Source: Ustilaginoidea virens (taxonomy: Eukaryota > Ascomycota > Sordariomycetes > Hypocreales > Clavicipitaceae). From it: a DNA stretch of 64,000 nucleotides. The notes under the pieces are model-generated. The model saw nothing but the letters and a program-made list of their open reading frames with translations. It ran no database searches and was not told the DNA's origin. The stretch covers positions 4,082,001 to 4,146,000 of the forward strand of contig NC_057319.1 of NCBI RefSeq assembly GCF_000687475.1. Direction: 5' to 3'. The position numbers and the translations under genes were made by a program. Every line of letters begins with the position of its first letter. Position 1 is the stretch's first letter. Below are positions 1 to 12,800 of the stretch, in pieces.

Positions 1-1944
1 GCTGAACGATACTTATCCGCGGACAGTCATGTGTCTACCCCTATTTCCGTTAACAACCGCCGAACATCAAGGACCAACGCGACCATATATCACTTAATCG
101 AACAACGGACCCAAGCAAGGGCGGTGAAGTTTGTTGAAGCCGCAACAGTGTATAAATGGGCTCAGGAACATGCCTCTTTTGCCCAAAGAGAAATGGCACC
201 ATGTAGCGCTGTCGGCTTTGTTTCGAGTCGGCCAAGCTCGGCTCCCGAGACGCATTCAGGAATAGGGCATTGTGCAGTATAGCCTCGAGTGTCCAAAACT
301 TAACAGCTTGCCTAATCATTTCAAGGCTATAATATATCACAATCCAGCGTCAACGTGCGGGAAAATCAAACTTGGCCGACCCACCGGACTTGATAGTGTT
401 TTCATCCAAACCAACGCCTTGGGGTCTGAAAGCTTCCCCAACTGGGCAGGCAGGGGGGCTATATATATTCCAGTTGGCTGGTTCCATGGCACAGACAGCC
501 ATCTGCCCAATTCGCAGGATGCCGCTTTTTCGCCGCAATGGTGCCGCTGCCCCAGGACTGGGCTCCCTAACAGGCACTGGCCGCTTGGATTTTCAGATGA
601 TTTCAGCCACAAGCATCCAAGTGGTGACGCACTTATCCATGATCCCATCATGGATGGGTCGAACCATACTCTGACGAATCCCCCGGCAATTCTCCGTCAT
701 GGGCTGCAGTGGCACCAAGACCGGACTGCGGAAACGTCGACGCTATCATGAACTTGTTTGTCGGCAACGAAACGAGGGAATGGAGAGCAACCGGTGGGTA
801 GCCGCCTGTACCTCAATTTCCTACTCTTGCTCACGGCCGTCTTGATAAAGCGCAGCTGTGGGCGACGCCCCGTTTCAAATAGCAAAGATCCAATTATTCC
901 CCGCATGCTCCCGTCTGTCGGAGCCTCAGGGCTCCCTCCACGCTCTGGCTGTGGGGATAGAAAGCAACGCGCCTTATCCAGAAGCATGTCCCGAATGTTG
1001 GCGAGTTTCGGCACATGTACAAGTACGACCTTTCTCGTCATGGACAGCTGTTGATGGACCCCTGTGCCAGGCTGGACACAAGACAGCACGGACCAAACTC
1101 GACAGCCATCCAAGGGTCGTGTTTGTCGAGATACTGGGGCCTTGCCGTGGAGGTTCAAACTGCACCGCATCCTGCTACTGTGTGTGCCGGGGTTTACCGC
1201 CACTACCGACGGCTCCCCTTGTCGACTTGCTTGCATTTCTAGTAAATCCATCTGCGCGCATGGCGGGATGGATGAGGACCATGATGGCGAAAAATGCCAC
1301 CATTGTTGCTCCCCATCATCGGGGGTCCTCTGGCTGGTTACTAGACAGCTGTTCGGGTACGTTCGGGTGGTAAAACCTTGGGATGTATAGAATTGCAATT
1401 GTAAGAGCATAACCTTGGTCACTAGTGCGGTGCGTATTGATGTGAAGGGGAGAAAGGCTGGCGATGGAACGCCTGGGACTACGCAGATGCAGGGTCCAGC
1501 ACCGACGCCGTCCGTGTGCCACTCTCAGCATCAGAATCAGGATCAGAAATGGCCTCGGCCTTGCCAGGGAGCACTTTGGCCCAGCTGGCGGGGAAAACAG
1601 TGCTTCCGGATTTAGCCTAGAGAAACTTGGTCTCCATCTTGGAACAAAAGGCCCACGGATCGCCATCTGGCCCGAGAAACCCTCATTCGGCCCAGGGAGT
1701 CCCTGATCGTCAGGAACCACTGACTTTCAACAGCTTTGTGAAACGCGAGCTCAGGTCGGTCCCGAGTGACCCTTGCCGTGTAAAACATGCTGTTTCATAC
1801 ATCTCGGAGGACTCTGCCGCGTGCTTGAGAATGAGAGCCAGCTGTCTTTCTCTCTATTCTTTCTTCGTCCCTTTTATTTCTTCTTTTCCGGGGCCTGCGT
1901 GTTTCTGGACAAGACGGATTCTTTGGAACGAAAAGATATCGATA
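1..1944. other. intergenic, no gene recognised
   Basis: Both strands hold overlapping open frames of up to about 240 codons, but none has a recognisable domain, signal peptide or consistent intron structure. The last about 100 bases before 1945 are rich in TTCT/CTTT pyrimidine tracts, as is usual just upstream of fungal starts. This part probably contains the promoter of the membrane-protein gene that follows. Confidence 0.5.
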
Positions 1945-3264
1945 ATGCGGTGGATGACGCAAAAGTCGCTGTTGTTCGCTGCATTGGCCTCGGCGAGTGT
2001 TGCCGTGGACTCGAGGTTCTTCAATCCTCCCGGCGTAGGGGTGGACAACCAATGGCGAGAGAATCCGCAATATCAAATAGGCCAGATGATAAACACGACG
2101 TGGGCTTCGAGTTTGAAGGTGGTCGACTTGGTTCTGGGGATGCCATTGCCCAACGAGCCGGATAATGCAGGCGGGAGCTGGCCGCGCGTGACGATTCGGC
2201 GTAGGTGATTTAGATCCCCCCCCCCCTTTTTTTTTCTGTTCAGTTTTCGGTTTTCTTGATTTTGCCTTTCGTTTTCTTTCCATATTCTTTACATTTTCTT
2301 GCCCCCCGCCGGAGTGTCAACTAGTTCCGTGGCTTACCACGGGCAAGCAGGATCCATCTCGACATCGCACCACCCGTGGACAGTCGACCTGGCCAACTTC
2401 CCGGTGGCGCAGAAAATTCTAGACCAGCACGGCCTAGTGGTGCTATTCTTGTCGGTGACGGACCCGAGGCGCCAGGGCTCGGAATACGACGCCAGATCCC
2501 ACTACTTCAACGTCACTCGTAGCCGCCGGCCTGCAGGCACAATCCCCCCTTCCAACTCTGCTGCTCTCTCAACACCAAGTCCCCAGACTTCTGCATGCTC
2601 CTCCGCATCCGCAATGCCAGAAACGGCATCTTCAACCTCCACTGCTGGAGCTTCGAGCTCCTCGTCCCTCCTGTCTTCAGACTCCGCCCCGTCGACCTTG
2701 TCCACCTCGACCAGGCGTCACTCCGCCTCGGCACCCGCAACGCCCACCAAGCCTTGGGCTCTGACGTCTCCCAAGCCCGGCTCGCCCTCTTCCAACAGGG
2801 AAGCCTTGTTTCTGAATCTAGAGCCGCGCTTCTCAACCTCGGGGTCCTTCGTCGTCGTCGTCCCGACTTCAGCCTTGGCCTTTTTGACCCTGGACACAGC
2901 TGCCACCCCCCCTGCAGGCACGGACACGGCATTCTCTCCGACAGCACAAGGGACCGGCTCAGCATCTCCCAGCGGGCACTCGAGCAGGGGCGATGGCGGA
3001 GACAACTCATCGCCGTCGGCGGCCATTATAGGAGGAGCGACTGTCGGCGCGGCAGGGGGCTTCTTCATCCTCACGGCGTTTGGCTTCTACTGCTGGCGCC
3101 GCCTTCGCAAGAGAGCCAGGGTGACGGAAAAGCCGCCGGCCGTAGACCAAGTGGCAAAGCTGCATAGCAAGCCTACGCTAGTCCACCAGCCCTACGGAGG
3201 CGGATGGATACTTCTCGGCGGCGATTGCCAAGGCAAACATAGCGTCATATACGAGGTTCCATGA
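1945..3264 (+). CDS. secreted Ser/Thr-rich single-pass membrane protein
   Basis: Two exons, 1945-2204 and 2325-3264, give 399 aa. The intron has donor GTGATT and acceptor CTAG and contains a C9/T9 tract. Residues 1-20 form a signal peptide (hydrophobic LLFAALASASVAV). Residues about 25-180 are a luminal domain with NTT and NVT glycosylation sequons and the pattern 'YQIGQMINTTW...PWTVDL', as in fungal wall-sensor or receptor-like ectodomains. A long Ser/Thr/Ala/Pro-rich stalk follows, then one transmembrane helix (3020-3100: IIGGATVGAAGGFFILTAFGFY), a basic stop-transfer (WRRLRKRAR) and a cytosolic tail of about 50 residues. This is the architecture of Mid2/Wsc-like sensors, but no WSC domain or Cys pattern is present. 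Role inferred only: a plasma-membrane surface protein. The start is the only ATG that places the hydrophobic segment at the N terminus. Confidence 0.72.
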
Positions 3265-3694
3265 CCTGCGTCTTCTCTTTTGTGTCATTCCTTGTCCGCC
3301 TTCACCTGTGGCTGCCGAGGTGCTGTACCATAGCTTCGTTTTTTTCTCTCTTTCGGAATGTAATTCTACACATGTATGCATCACTAGCATCACTAGCATC
3401 AATAGCATCACTAGGGGTTGTCTTGCTCCTCATCTGCACCTCGTTCGGCTGTACGTTACTCTGTGGTTGGAGAGGATCCATCCATCACGCCGGTGGACAT
3501 GTTGAATCATTGGATCTGATAGCAATCACAATCGTGGCTTCAAACACTGCATCACATAAAATTAAGGAGCCCCGTCCTCACTATCTGGCCATTATTACCA
3601 CACCACACTAACCAAGCCTGCCCCGACATTTCAACAGGGCCGAATCCCGCCCCGATAAGGGCCAAGCTGCTCTTCAACCCTCCCCCAAAAGCAC
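3265..3694. other. intergenic, 430 bp
   Basis: This stretch holds the 3' flank of the membrane-protein gene. It includes a small ATCACTAGC/ATCAATAGC repeat near 3380-3415. I see no gene. Confidence 0.5.
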
Positions 3695-4605
3695 ATGGCA
3701 AGCCCCGAAAATACACCAAGAATGGCCCCCCCCCCCCTTCAACGGGGCGCCTCCCCCTCCGCAGTCAACAATAGCCATCAGCAGCGCCGTGGCGCTCCCA
3801 CGGGCCCGCCCCCTCCCCCCCCCGAATGGTATTATCCCCATCGCAGAAAGGGGTCTGCTGAAGCCTCGCAATTTCCCAGTTCCCCCATGGATAAGACTAT
3901 TCTTGGCCCTGGGCGGACAGTCTCGTACCGTCCGTCGTTTCTGCCAGATGGCAGCTCGCCCATGCTGACTGAGACCTGGGGCCCGCCGTCGGAGCCGCCT
4001 CGTATCAGCTGCGCTCGTGACGGCGGGCTTTGTTTGTGTTTTCTACGCTGGCATTCCGCATGCCTGCGGCGGCGCTGATCGTCCCAGACCAACAAGGGCC
4101 GAGAGGCCATGGTTCTCTGACGCAGTCGATCGGTACGACACGCTCGCAGGAAAACACCGTCTTCCACCCCGCCCCGGCGATTCCGGTCGCACAACCGAGA
4201 CCCCCCAGCTACGACGGCCCGCTTCTCGTCCGGCGCCCTCCGCTTCAAACCACCCACCCCCCCCCCCCCCCCCCCGCCAACGGGGTACATCAACCTCCGC
4301 CGCCACTGGAACCATCCATCGTCCTGCCGCCGTCTCGGCGAAACGCGCTCAGACGATCCGCCGGCGCACCCGGGCGATTGAGGCACATCCAGAACAGGCG
4401 GCGGCCGGGGCCCCCGCGTAGTTGGCATGGCAAGGAGCAGGGAGTCCCCACGTCATCATTTAGCCACGGCGTGGCCGCGCCCGACTTTCTCAGTGCTGCG
4501 GAAGAGCCGGAACGAGACGCTCCGGGCGGCTCAACCGGGCTGCGCTGCCCCGCCCCCCGGATCCGACACAGCCTGCCGTATTGGGAAGTGCCTCGGCCGG
4601 GGTGA
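3695..4605 (+). CDS. possible proline-rich protein, two exons
   Basis: A tentative model is 3695-4001 joined to 4088-4605 (donor GTATCA, acceptor CCCAG, phase kept), giving 274 aa. The N-terminal about 100 residues look coding: a Pro-rich segment, then 'EWYYPHRRKG' and 'SPMDKTILGPGRTVSY' without the compositional bias of the shadow frames. The second exon is Pro/Arg-rich, crosses a run of about 18 C at 4256-4276, and could be read in another frame beyond that run. I do not recognise the family. The C-terminal half is uncertain, and a frame change at the C tract would alter it. Confidence 0.33.
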
Positions 4606-5404
4606 CCCTGAGCCCAGGGCTAGTTCACTCTCGCCCGGGTCTCGGGGGAGGCGTTCAGCCAAAGCTTATAATTGAGATTCGTTCGAGGTGGAATGTCGAA
4701 AAGACATAATACAGCATCACCAGGTCAACACTGGCTCCGAAGACCGCCAGCAGATCAGCAGTAACTTGCAACCTGCGCCGAGGTCTTATCAGCTGCTCTT
4801 GCATCTCAGTTCTTGGGCAACCTCAGCTCGCCAACACCGCAACACGACGTAGCTGATGGTCCGCTACGCGCGTCTGTCGAGACAAGACATTGACTGGTAC
4901 AGGAGGATCTGCGGATGCTTCCGAGGCTGCTAAGCCGGCAAGCACATTTTGGTGCCAAGAAAGCTCCCCTCTATTAAACGCGGAAATCGACTATTATACA
5001 ACCCTTGGTAGGAATGCTACCGGTCTGCCCCTCTATACTGCTCTACTCTAGGCAGGAAAAAAAAAGCGCAAAAAGGAAAAATCGTGGCGTTCGTGACAAA
5101 GGTCTCGAACAGCAACTTCGGAATCCCCCGACCGTCTGGACAAGAAGAATCCAAACCAAGACGCACGACATTGTCCGCTTCCATCATGTTCAAACAAGTC
5201 GGCAACGCCTAGTTACCACACAAACCCCCCTCCCCTCCGGTAGGCCCAGCGCTTGGGCTCTTCCTGGTGACAACCGCGTGCAAAGTCACAACTCATCTTG
5301 CTTTGTTTTCATTTTCGCATCCTCCGCTTCCTGGATTCTCATCGCCCCTCAAATCAACGTCCGTCCATATATGCTGACAAAGGGGATGCATGAAAAGGAG
5401 GCGA
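4606..5404. other. intergenic, no gene recognised
   Basis: This stretch lies between the doubtful proline-rich gene and the stop codon of the phosphate carrier on the opposite strand. Short open frames only, and no motif was recognised. Confidence 0.5.
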
Positions 5405-6381
5405 TTATTTGGCAATCTCGACACCGCCAGTGGCACCAAGAGCCTTCTTGAGATCGCCGTAGATGGCGAATTGGCCAGCAGTTAGAGTACCAACCATGAA
5501 GAGACGGGCGCCAATACCAGTGTAAGAACCGCGGATACCAAGCTCCTTGGCAATCTTGATGAGACGAGAGGTAGTGCCCTCACCAGGAAGACCCTTGGTC
5601 TTGTTGATCTTGGAGAGCATAGTGTCGGCAGGCTGAGAAACGATGGCGGCAGCGAAACCAGCAATAAGACCAGACCCCAGGTTGGCAACGGTCTGCATGC
5701 CGTCCGAGAGGGACTCCTTGGGGTAAGCACGGAAGACAGCCTCGGCAACCTTTTCGTAAACCACAAACTTGGCCATGGTGTAGGGAATCCTGAGGATTTC
5801 AAGTTAGGTGACGTGTTTCAATCAGGGCTAGTCGCTCTCGGACTTACTGCTTGAAAAGAATGGGACCGAAACCAGCGTAGAAAGCACCAACACCCTCGTT
5901 CTTCAACATCTTGGAGAAGCCACCAATGAGTCCATTGGCATAGGTGGGCTCAGAAACGAGACGGATACGGGTAGCCTCAAGGGGGCAGAGAGCGATATCA
6001 GCGAAGAACTCGGCAGTGGCGGAAGATGCAAGGTAGACAGCAGTGCGGTTCTGAGAAGCCGTCTCGTATCCGAGGATATTGATCCACTGTTGCTTAAAGA
6101 ACTCATAACCACCAAACTTCAAAGCACCCTGCAGAAAGTAACCAGCAAAGGTGGGACCGACACCAGTCAGGAGAGCGCCAGCACCCTCATTCTGGACAAC
6201 CTGACGGAAGCCACCAAGCAAGCCACGGTTGTAGGTCTTGGGGTCGAGCTGAATACGGGTCTTGACGCTGTAAACAGGGCAATTGGTTAGCAACGCGACG
6301 TGCATAGCGGGCAAAGACCATGATATCGGCATCGGCGACGATGGCAAAGAGTGCCGCTGCTCATGGGGGTGCTTTCATTGG

Positions 6382-6420
<39 letters not shown>

Positions 6421-6620
6421 AACGTAGCCAGGCCAAACGTTCAAACGTACACATCAACGGGGGTAAGACCGCCGTGGGTAACAGAGCAGCAGACAGCACC
6501 GGCCAGGGCGAAGCGAGAGTACAGAGCCAAGCCAGACAGCTTTTGAGGCTCAGCGGCCTTGACGTTCTGCACAATGGCATCGACCTTGGCCGAGCCGGTG
6601 GAAACCGCATCGCTGGCCAT
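5405..6620 (-). CDS. MIR1: mitochondrial phosphate carrier (MIR1 type)
   Basis: Imports phosphate with H+ across the inner mitochondrial membrane for ATP synthesis. Three exons on the minus strand, 6620-6451, 6267-5848 and 5789-5405, give 324 aa, the usual length (yeast Mir1 is about 311). All three mitochondrial-carrier repeats are present with their signature ends: [16 protein letters not shown] and PADTMLSK. The block [14 protein letters not shown] followed by 'GPILFKQIPY' is diagnostic of phosphate carriers. Donors are GTACGT and GTAAGT, and acceptors are TACAG and CTCAG. Intron 1 (6268-6450, 183 nt) is long for this window because it contains a 32-nt homopolymer. The start ATG at 6620 gives a short Ala/Lys-bearing N terminus without a long presequence, as expected for the family. 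Confidence 0.95.
6387..6418. repeat. 32-nt poly-G/poly-C run inside intron 1 of MIR1
   Basis: Thirty-two consecutive G on the plus strand, so poly-C in the MIR1 pre-mRNA. It lies about 33 nt downstream of the 5' splice site of intron 1. It is the longest G/C mononucleotide run I noticed in the window. Confidence 0.95.
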
Positions 6621-8598
6621 TGTGAGATGAAGGGCAAAGGAATCCCAAGACGACCTTGTGCGGAGTGGAGATGGGGAGCAAGGTGGAGGAAAAGTCGAGG
6701 TCGAACAACGACGTGAGGCCTGGTGGGTTGAAGTCGGGGGGAAAAAAAAAACCAAGCTGGCAGTTTCGAGGCCTTTTTGCTTACGTGCTGCGGGCGGCCA
6801 CGGTCAAGGGGGATTGGGAAAAAATCTCGCTCGGAAACTTTCGGGTGCTCCCATTGGCGCAACGACCGCTTGCACCAACAGTTCATAAAATTGTGTTGCT
6901 GACTCTTACTACTTTTGGTAAGGTGCCATCGTTTATGACGAGTGTGCTAATTCCGTGCGCCAGGCGCACTTATTCCTTGGATCACGGCCGAAGTTCAGGC
7001 ACATGACTAAACACGCATTAACGGCACAGTGTGGACTCGTATCTTTCCCAACGACTTGCTGAAGCTGGAAACTCATCAATCACACACAACATGAAGGCAT
7101 TTCTCTGATACCGCCATCGTCCTCTTGATGGCCCTTCAACATTTGAAACACACTGCTCCTGTGCAGTATGACTCTGCAGAATCGGCACGAGATCCTTTCA
7201 GCGGCTTATGCTTCTCTTTTTAGCCATTCACCACATTCGACGGACCATCGTGCGGGAACAAACGACACTGGCCGAGAACAAGAGGACGCCGTCCGATGTT
7301 TGCTCCAGACGCCTTGCTCGTTTCTGCCCACTTCATCGACGTGACTACGCTAAACAACAGTTTCAGAAAGGCCAACAATGCTTCAAAGTTGAACAAACCC
7401 TTGCCTCAGCTTTCACTCCGCAATGGATTGCAGTCGCAAAGAATATGGGCTTCCTTATGCGTCATCTGTCGAGTCGTCCAGCGCTGACGGCGGCACATTT
7501 CGCATGGCGTCCAGTGGCTGTAACTGTCCAACTGGCCACTCGCGCACTTGTGTACGTACGGAGTACTTGGGGCAGATTCCCTGCGGAAACTCCGTTCCGA
7601 CACCGTTCTGCACTCGCGGACACAGGCTGCGTCTGATACCTTTGGTCATGGTTAACCGGCTACGTCGGCAAATCCCTGTCAAACTCTGTCCCTGCCCGGG
7701 GGGGGTGAAGCCCCGAGGCGAGCGAGCCGGCTCTGGCAGACCGATCCACAAATCGGCTGCCTTTTTACCACCGAGGACCGAAACATGGGCATCAGGAAAG
7801 AGAACCAATCTTGCAGTCCGGTACGTGCTACAACAAACAGCGCGCCGCCCAGTAACCAAGGCCAAATGTTCAATGAGATTCATCTGCCAATCGATCGCGG
7901 CTGCTGAAAAGGAACCCTATGGGCAATCCGTATCCGGGCTCGGCATCATTACCAGACAGCAAATTGACCGGGCGGGATACAACCTTCACACTTGTTAAGA
8001 CATAACCGAGAGCTTTGGTTTCAATTGCTGCCAAGTGGTAATATTCGCACTACACATCACACGCACGGCATACAAATCGCTGCCACGGCTTTTGGTGATT
8101 ATATATAACACTAGTCACTTTTAACAACTTACTTTTTCTAGAAAGGCTGCAGTGTAGTGCAATCCTTACCACAGGGTTATATATACCTTTAGCTCACCTC
8201 CCTCACCGGTTTCCGGAGCGTGCCGAGATACACATAATCGGACTGCTCTAGTGTAGCATCCGGGCTATAAAACGGGCATTTTGACCGCTCTTCCGATCCC
8301 TGATCACAGTGCTGGTGCCAGGAACTGTAGTATCGAACCAAAAGTCGCCTAATCCAAACATGGGCGGTCCGTAGGTGGCTCTGAGCTTGCCAGTCCAGCC
8401 AACTAAATTCCGCATTCTCCGTCCTTGGAACTAGGCCCCGATGCACTCGCCAGGTTTGATGTGGTGAAGGGTCGAAGTTTGCCGTGGTCATACGTACATA
8501 TAATTCTCGACTTTCCCCCAATCCACCAGCCTCTTTGCGGAACACAGCGAAACACGCCGTATTTCTTCCCCTCACCACTTGCTCGCAGATTATCCGAC
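6621..8598. other. intergenic between divergent MIR1 and the alcohol dehydrogenase
   Basis: About 2 kb separating a minus-strand and a plus-strand gene, so it should contain two promoters. Open frames at 7208-7998 have no recognisable content. TATATA sequences occur near 8100 (ATTATATATAAC) and 8180 (GTTATATATACC), but both are more than 400 bp from the dehydrogenase start. Confidence 0.5.
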
Positions 8599-9859
8599 AT
8601 GGCGACAGAATACAAATTCGAGGGATGGATGGGGCTGGATGCCGACTCTGCCAATGGTAACATGGTCTGGCAGGAGTACGAGCCTAAGCCTTGGGAGGAG
8701 ACTGACATCGACATCAAGGTCACCAACTCTGCTGTCTGTGGATCGGACGTCTGCACGCTTTCTTCAGCCTGGGTAAGCGCGACACCCCAACCCGATAGAT
8801 GGCTTCAAACGCCTTTCACGTGTTGAGCAGGTTTGCTGGTACTAAACTCTGTTCAATAGGGTCCGACTCCCTACCCTTGCGTCGTCGGACATGAGATCGT
8901 TGGCGTAGCTGTCCGAGTCGGGTCCAAGGCGGAGGGTGGCATCAAGGTCGGCGACATTGTGGGAGTTGGTGCTCAGTCCGATTCATGCCTGGGTCGTGAT
9001 GGTCCTTGCCAGGAGTGCAGCAATAATTGCGAGAGTTACTGCGCCAAGGTTGTGGGAACATATGCATCGGTGCACCGCAATGGGGCAAAGTCCTACGGCG
9101 GTCATGGCTCATACCACCGATGCCCTTCGCACTTCGTGATAAGAATTCCCGAAGGTCTTGCGCCGGAACATGCTGCTCCTCTCCTTTGCGGCGGGATTAC
9201 TGTGTATTCACCCCTCAAGCACTTTGGTGCTGGCCCAGGCACGAAGGTGGCTGTCGCCGGTGTTGGTGGTCTCGGCCATTTTTTGCTGTCCTCTTCGCTA
9301 AAGCACTGGGTGCTGATGAAGTGGTTGGCATTTCTCGCAAGGCCAGCAAGCGTCAGGAAGCTCTGGAACTCGGCTGCGATGAATACATCGCTACCGATGA
9401 CGATGACGGCTGGGTAACGCACAACACTCGTCGATTCCATCTCATCATCTGCACCGTCTCCTCTGACAAGGTACGCTTACCTTTCCATCGTTTCCCATAT
9501 CTCTGGAAAAGTAAAAGAAGGGGAGAAGAAAAGGAACAAGAGACATGTCAATGTGCTAACAACATTGTCAGATGCCGTTGCAAGATTACGTCGACGCCCT
9601 GCGTTTCGATGGCACTCTGGTGCAGGTTGGAGTTTTTAAAAAGCCAATGCAGGTGGGAAGCCTGAACCTGGCTATGGGCCGCCGCAGAATAGCCGGGTCA
9701 ATCATTGGTAGCCCCAGTGAAATTCGCGAAATGCTTCAACTGGTGGTAGACAAGAACATTAAGCCATGGGTCGAGAAACGGCCCATGAAAGATGCCAACC
9801 AGGTCATGATGGATATGCAGGCAGGCAAGGCGAGATTCCGGTACGTACTTCAGAACTAG
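8599..9859 (+). CDS. zinc-type NADP-dependent alcohol dehydrogenase (ADH6/CAD type), frameshifted
   Basis: Medium-chain dehydrogenase/reductase of the cinnamyl-alcohol/ADH6 branch, reducing aldehydes to alcohols in the cytosol. Exons are 8599-8772, 8860-9470 and 9572-9859. Catalytic-zinc ligands are visible: Cys47 in VCGSD, His69-Glu70 in VVGHE, and a Cys in PLLCGGITVYSPL. Structural-zinc cysteines lie in SCLGRDGPCQEC and the following ESYC. The coenzyme glycine motif GVGGLGHF ends at 9278. Immediately after it, a run of six T (about 9279-9284) shifts the frame: the family continuation AVLFAKALGADEVVG is found only in the next frame and stays open to the exon end. The terminal exon (MPLQDYV...FRYVLQN) is normal. 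Four T instead of six would restore the frame. This is either a pseudogene or a homopolymer error in the assembly. Confidence 0.85.
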
Positions 9860-12800
9860 CGCCTTGGTCCAGTCGTCCTCATTGCCAGGTGTGGGCACCG
9901 ATGAGGCACGCTCCACGTTACGGCGCAACATTGTACGGGCGCCAGGCCTAGGCTGGAGACGCGGTCGCTTCAACTTGTCCGGTGTGTGTGAAAGAGCCAA
10001 GGTGGGCTTTTGATCTGACTCCATGACGTATTTCGATAACCGCATTCGAACGGACATTCGCATACCGATCGATTAGTGTCAAAACAAGCCTCGCCCAACG
10101 CCAATCAGGGTGTTTGTTTGGTCTTGGGAATATGGTGGATCTGGGACCAGATGGCTGGAAGTCCAGCTTAAACTGTTTGTTGGCAATTTGATGGGCAGCA
10201 ATCTGGCTGCGCCGATGACGGGTTGTACGGCATTTAGGAGCGGAGCAACGCCCGATGGCGATGTTGGACGAACGACGCTGCTGGTTGAAAGAAATGAATG
10301 CAGGCAGTGGTGGAACCAACAAGTTGTGGACAGAAGGACGAACCAGACAGATTACAGCAGTCATCCTCGTATTGCTACGTGCAGGCGGGGCCACCATGCG
10401 GCCTGCTCGCCAGCTGCTCCACGGCTGGACGATGACTTGTCAACTGGCGGCTGCAGCGTGCTCTAACCTCGCCCTTTTTGCCCTTTTTTGGCATCCCATC
10501 TTAGCTTTGTTCTCTTTTCGATCAAGATACTCGCTGTTGTGTGATGACGATCATACTCATCCAAGCTGCTGTTGGCTGCTTTTGAAAACTGCCCTTCTTT
10601 CAATGTCATTGTTCAGGTGATGTGCATGGCAGCAGATGCAGGGGCCGTCCCTCAAGGTCAGTTCGTCAAGACCGAAACGAATCTTCGTAATGTATTTCTT
10701 GTCTCACGGGTACACGGTTGATGCTGAATCAACAAAAAGCCTCTACGAATCTACAAAGGTGCACTTCCTTTCGAATGCCTAAAGCGCATATTCTCTAATG
10801 GGTAATATAGAGCTTACCCTACCATCGGCCCCGGATTCATAGAGTCCAGCTACGCTACGCCAGGCCGACATAGCTTGAAAGAAATTCTAGGTCAAATTTG
10901 AGGAGATGAAACAATACTAAACTACCTTGGCCAAGAGGGGAAAAAGAAAACCAACGTTAATTATGACGGAACGGATAGGGTACCAAAAAAAAAAAGTCTT
11001 GACGAGGACTGGGTCCTGTCCCTGACGAGAAATTTTGCAAAGCCCGGTCTTACTTTGACCAGGATCTCAACAGCCGATGGGCTTTTTTACGTCATAGCCT
11101 GATGAAGCAGTCGATCGAGAAGCGGATTTTTTTTTTTTTGAACTGAACTGGGGATACTCCAGTTACTGACAGCTTTGCCCTCTGGGGAACTTTCGCCGAG
11201 TTCTTGCTTCCTGTCAGCATGCATCTAATGTTTCTGCGGGTCTCTTTTCTTCAACATGTCATGGTTAAAAAAAAATTGGACCAGCGGACCCTTGCGCAAC
11301 GGGACACGAGAAGTGTGGTAGGACGCTGAGCCTCAGCATCCACCACCACTAGTGACCACACACACCCCAGTCGACACCTCTTTGTTCTGAATTTCGGGTG
11401 GCTGCCTTGGTCACTGATAAACACCATCAAGAAGCAAGGGAAAATGACCGAAAAAGCTCCACAAAGCCCATGTCAACTGCCCCTTCCAGGACACAGGGGT
11501 CAAAAGAAAAGGGCAATCAGCAAACCAGGACCCAACGGAAGTAAGAAGTGGATAAAGAGCAAAATTTGCAACATGGGAAGCGCTTGATACACAGTAGCGT
11601 GTCGCTGACTGACGAATGGGTAACTAAGGTGGATGTTTCTGCTTCTTCACGGCCATTATGGATTGCGGCGCGAAAGCGGCTGCGGCACTTAAGCTCATGG
11701 CTGAACGGTGGCTGGGCATTGTCTAGCCCTGAATAGAGCCCTCAATGGCAAGGTTCCTCAGCCGACTGAACGACGACACGAGGAACAGTACAGATACTGT
11801 TCAAAGGCCACAGAGTCGCCCGTCAGGGAGGGACTGGGATACATGGGTCAGACAATACACACACCAATCGAATTGGGGGGTATGGGCGTTTACCTCGCTG
11901 TCAAGTGTTCCACCTGCTAGCCACTGGCGGGTACCGGTGTCATGATAAATCGTGCGGCGTGGGTCTGTCCCGCCGAGCCGTACACTTGAGCCGCCCGTTC
12001 CTGAGGCTTGACGCCTCCCTAGTTTTCAACGAACAAATGGGAGCGGGGCAGTTTTGGAATAATACCAGGATCCGTTCCGTGTCCCACGGGTTCGATTGGG
12101 GCCAGTTCATTGTTGACTTTTGCACCAGGCGTGTTTTGAGAAAACGAGGGGTCAGAGCTTTCCGTCATGATCATGCAGAGACGGGGAGCACGGTGACGGG
12201 ATGCCTGCTTGCAAGGGTGAAAAAATTGCCATTCCGTTTCCGGCCTGCTGGCGGATTGTTCCTTTGGCACGGAGGCAACGACGGCATCAGGGCGGGAGCA
12301 GTTGAACGTTTTGTCAGCACACCCAGACCGTGGTAAAGACCGTGTCAAGCGGAGGAATCGAAGCCTTGGCGCCACCCAGACCCTTGGGTGGTAAGGAGGG
12401 GCCTTCTGAGATGGAGTGAAGGAGTTGGCGCCTGGTGATGGGTCTCTGGGGATCGTTTGGCGCCCAGATTAGTCCTGACATCAGAAGTAACTTCTTGCCT
12501 TGGGCGACAGGTTGACACCCACGTCGACTAAAAGTGGGATGCTGCGAGGTAAACAACAGGGGTCCTGGTCCTGGTCTTTGGGCTCAGCCAGTCTGGCGAG
12601 CGGCCATCTGATCATGCAAGCTCCAGCCATCCAATCCATTCGTTGCGCCAAGCGCTGAAGGGGAACGAACCACGGCACCGACAAAGTAACGAGACCGGGA
12701 GTGGGCCGATGCCGACGCAGTGCTATTTACAGCAACAGGCTCGTATTCCCGAATCACGACGCTACTAGCAAACAGGCGTGGCAGAGAGTCCGGAGTCGGG

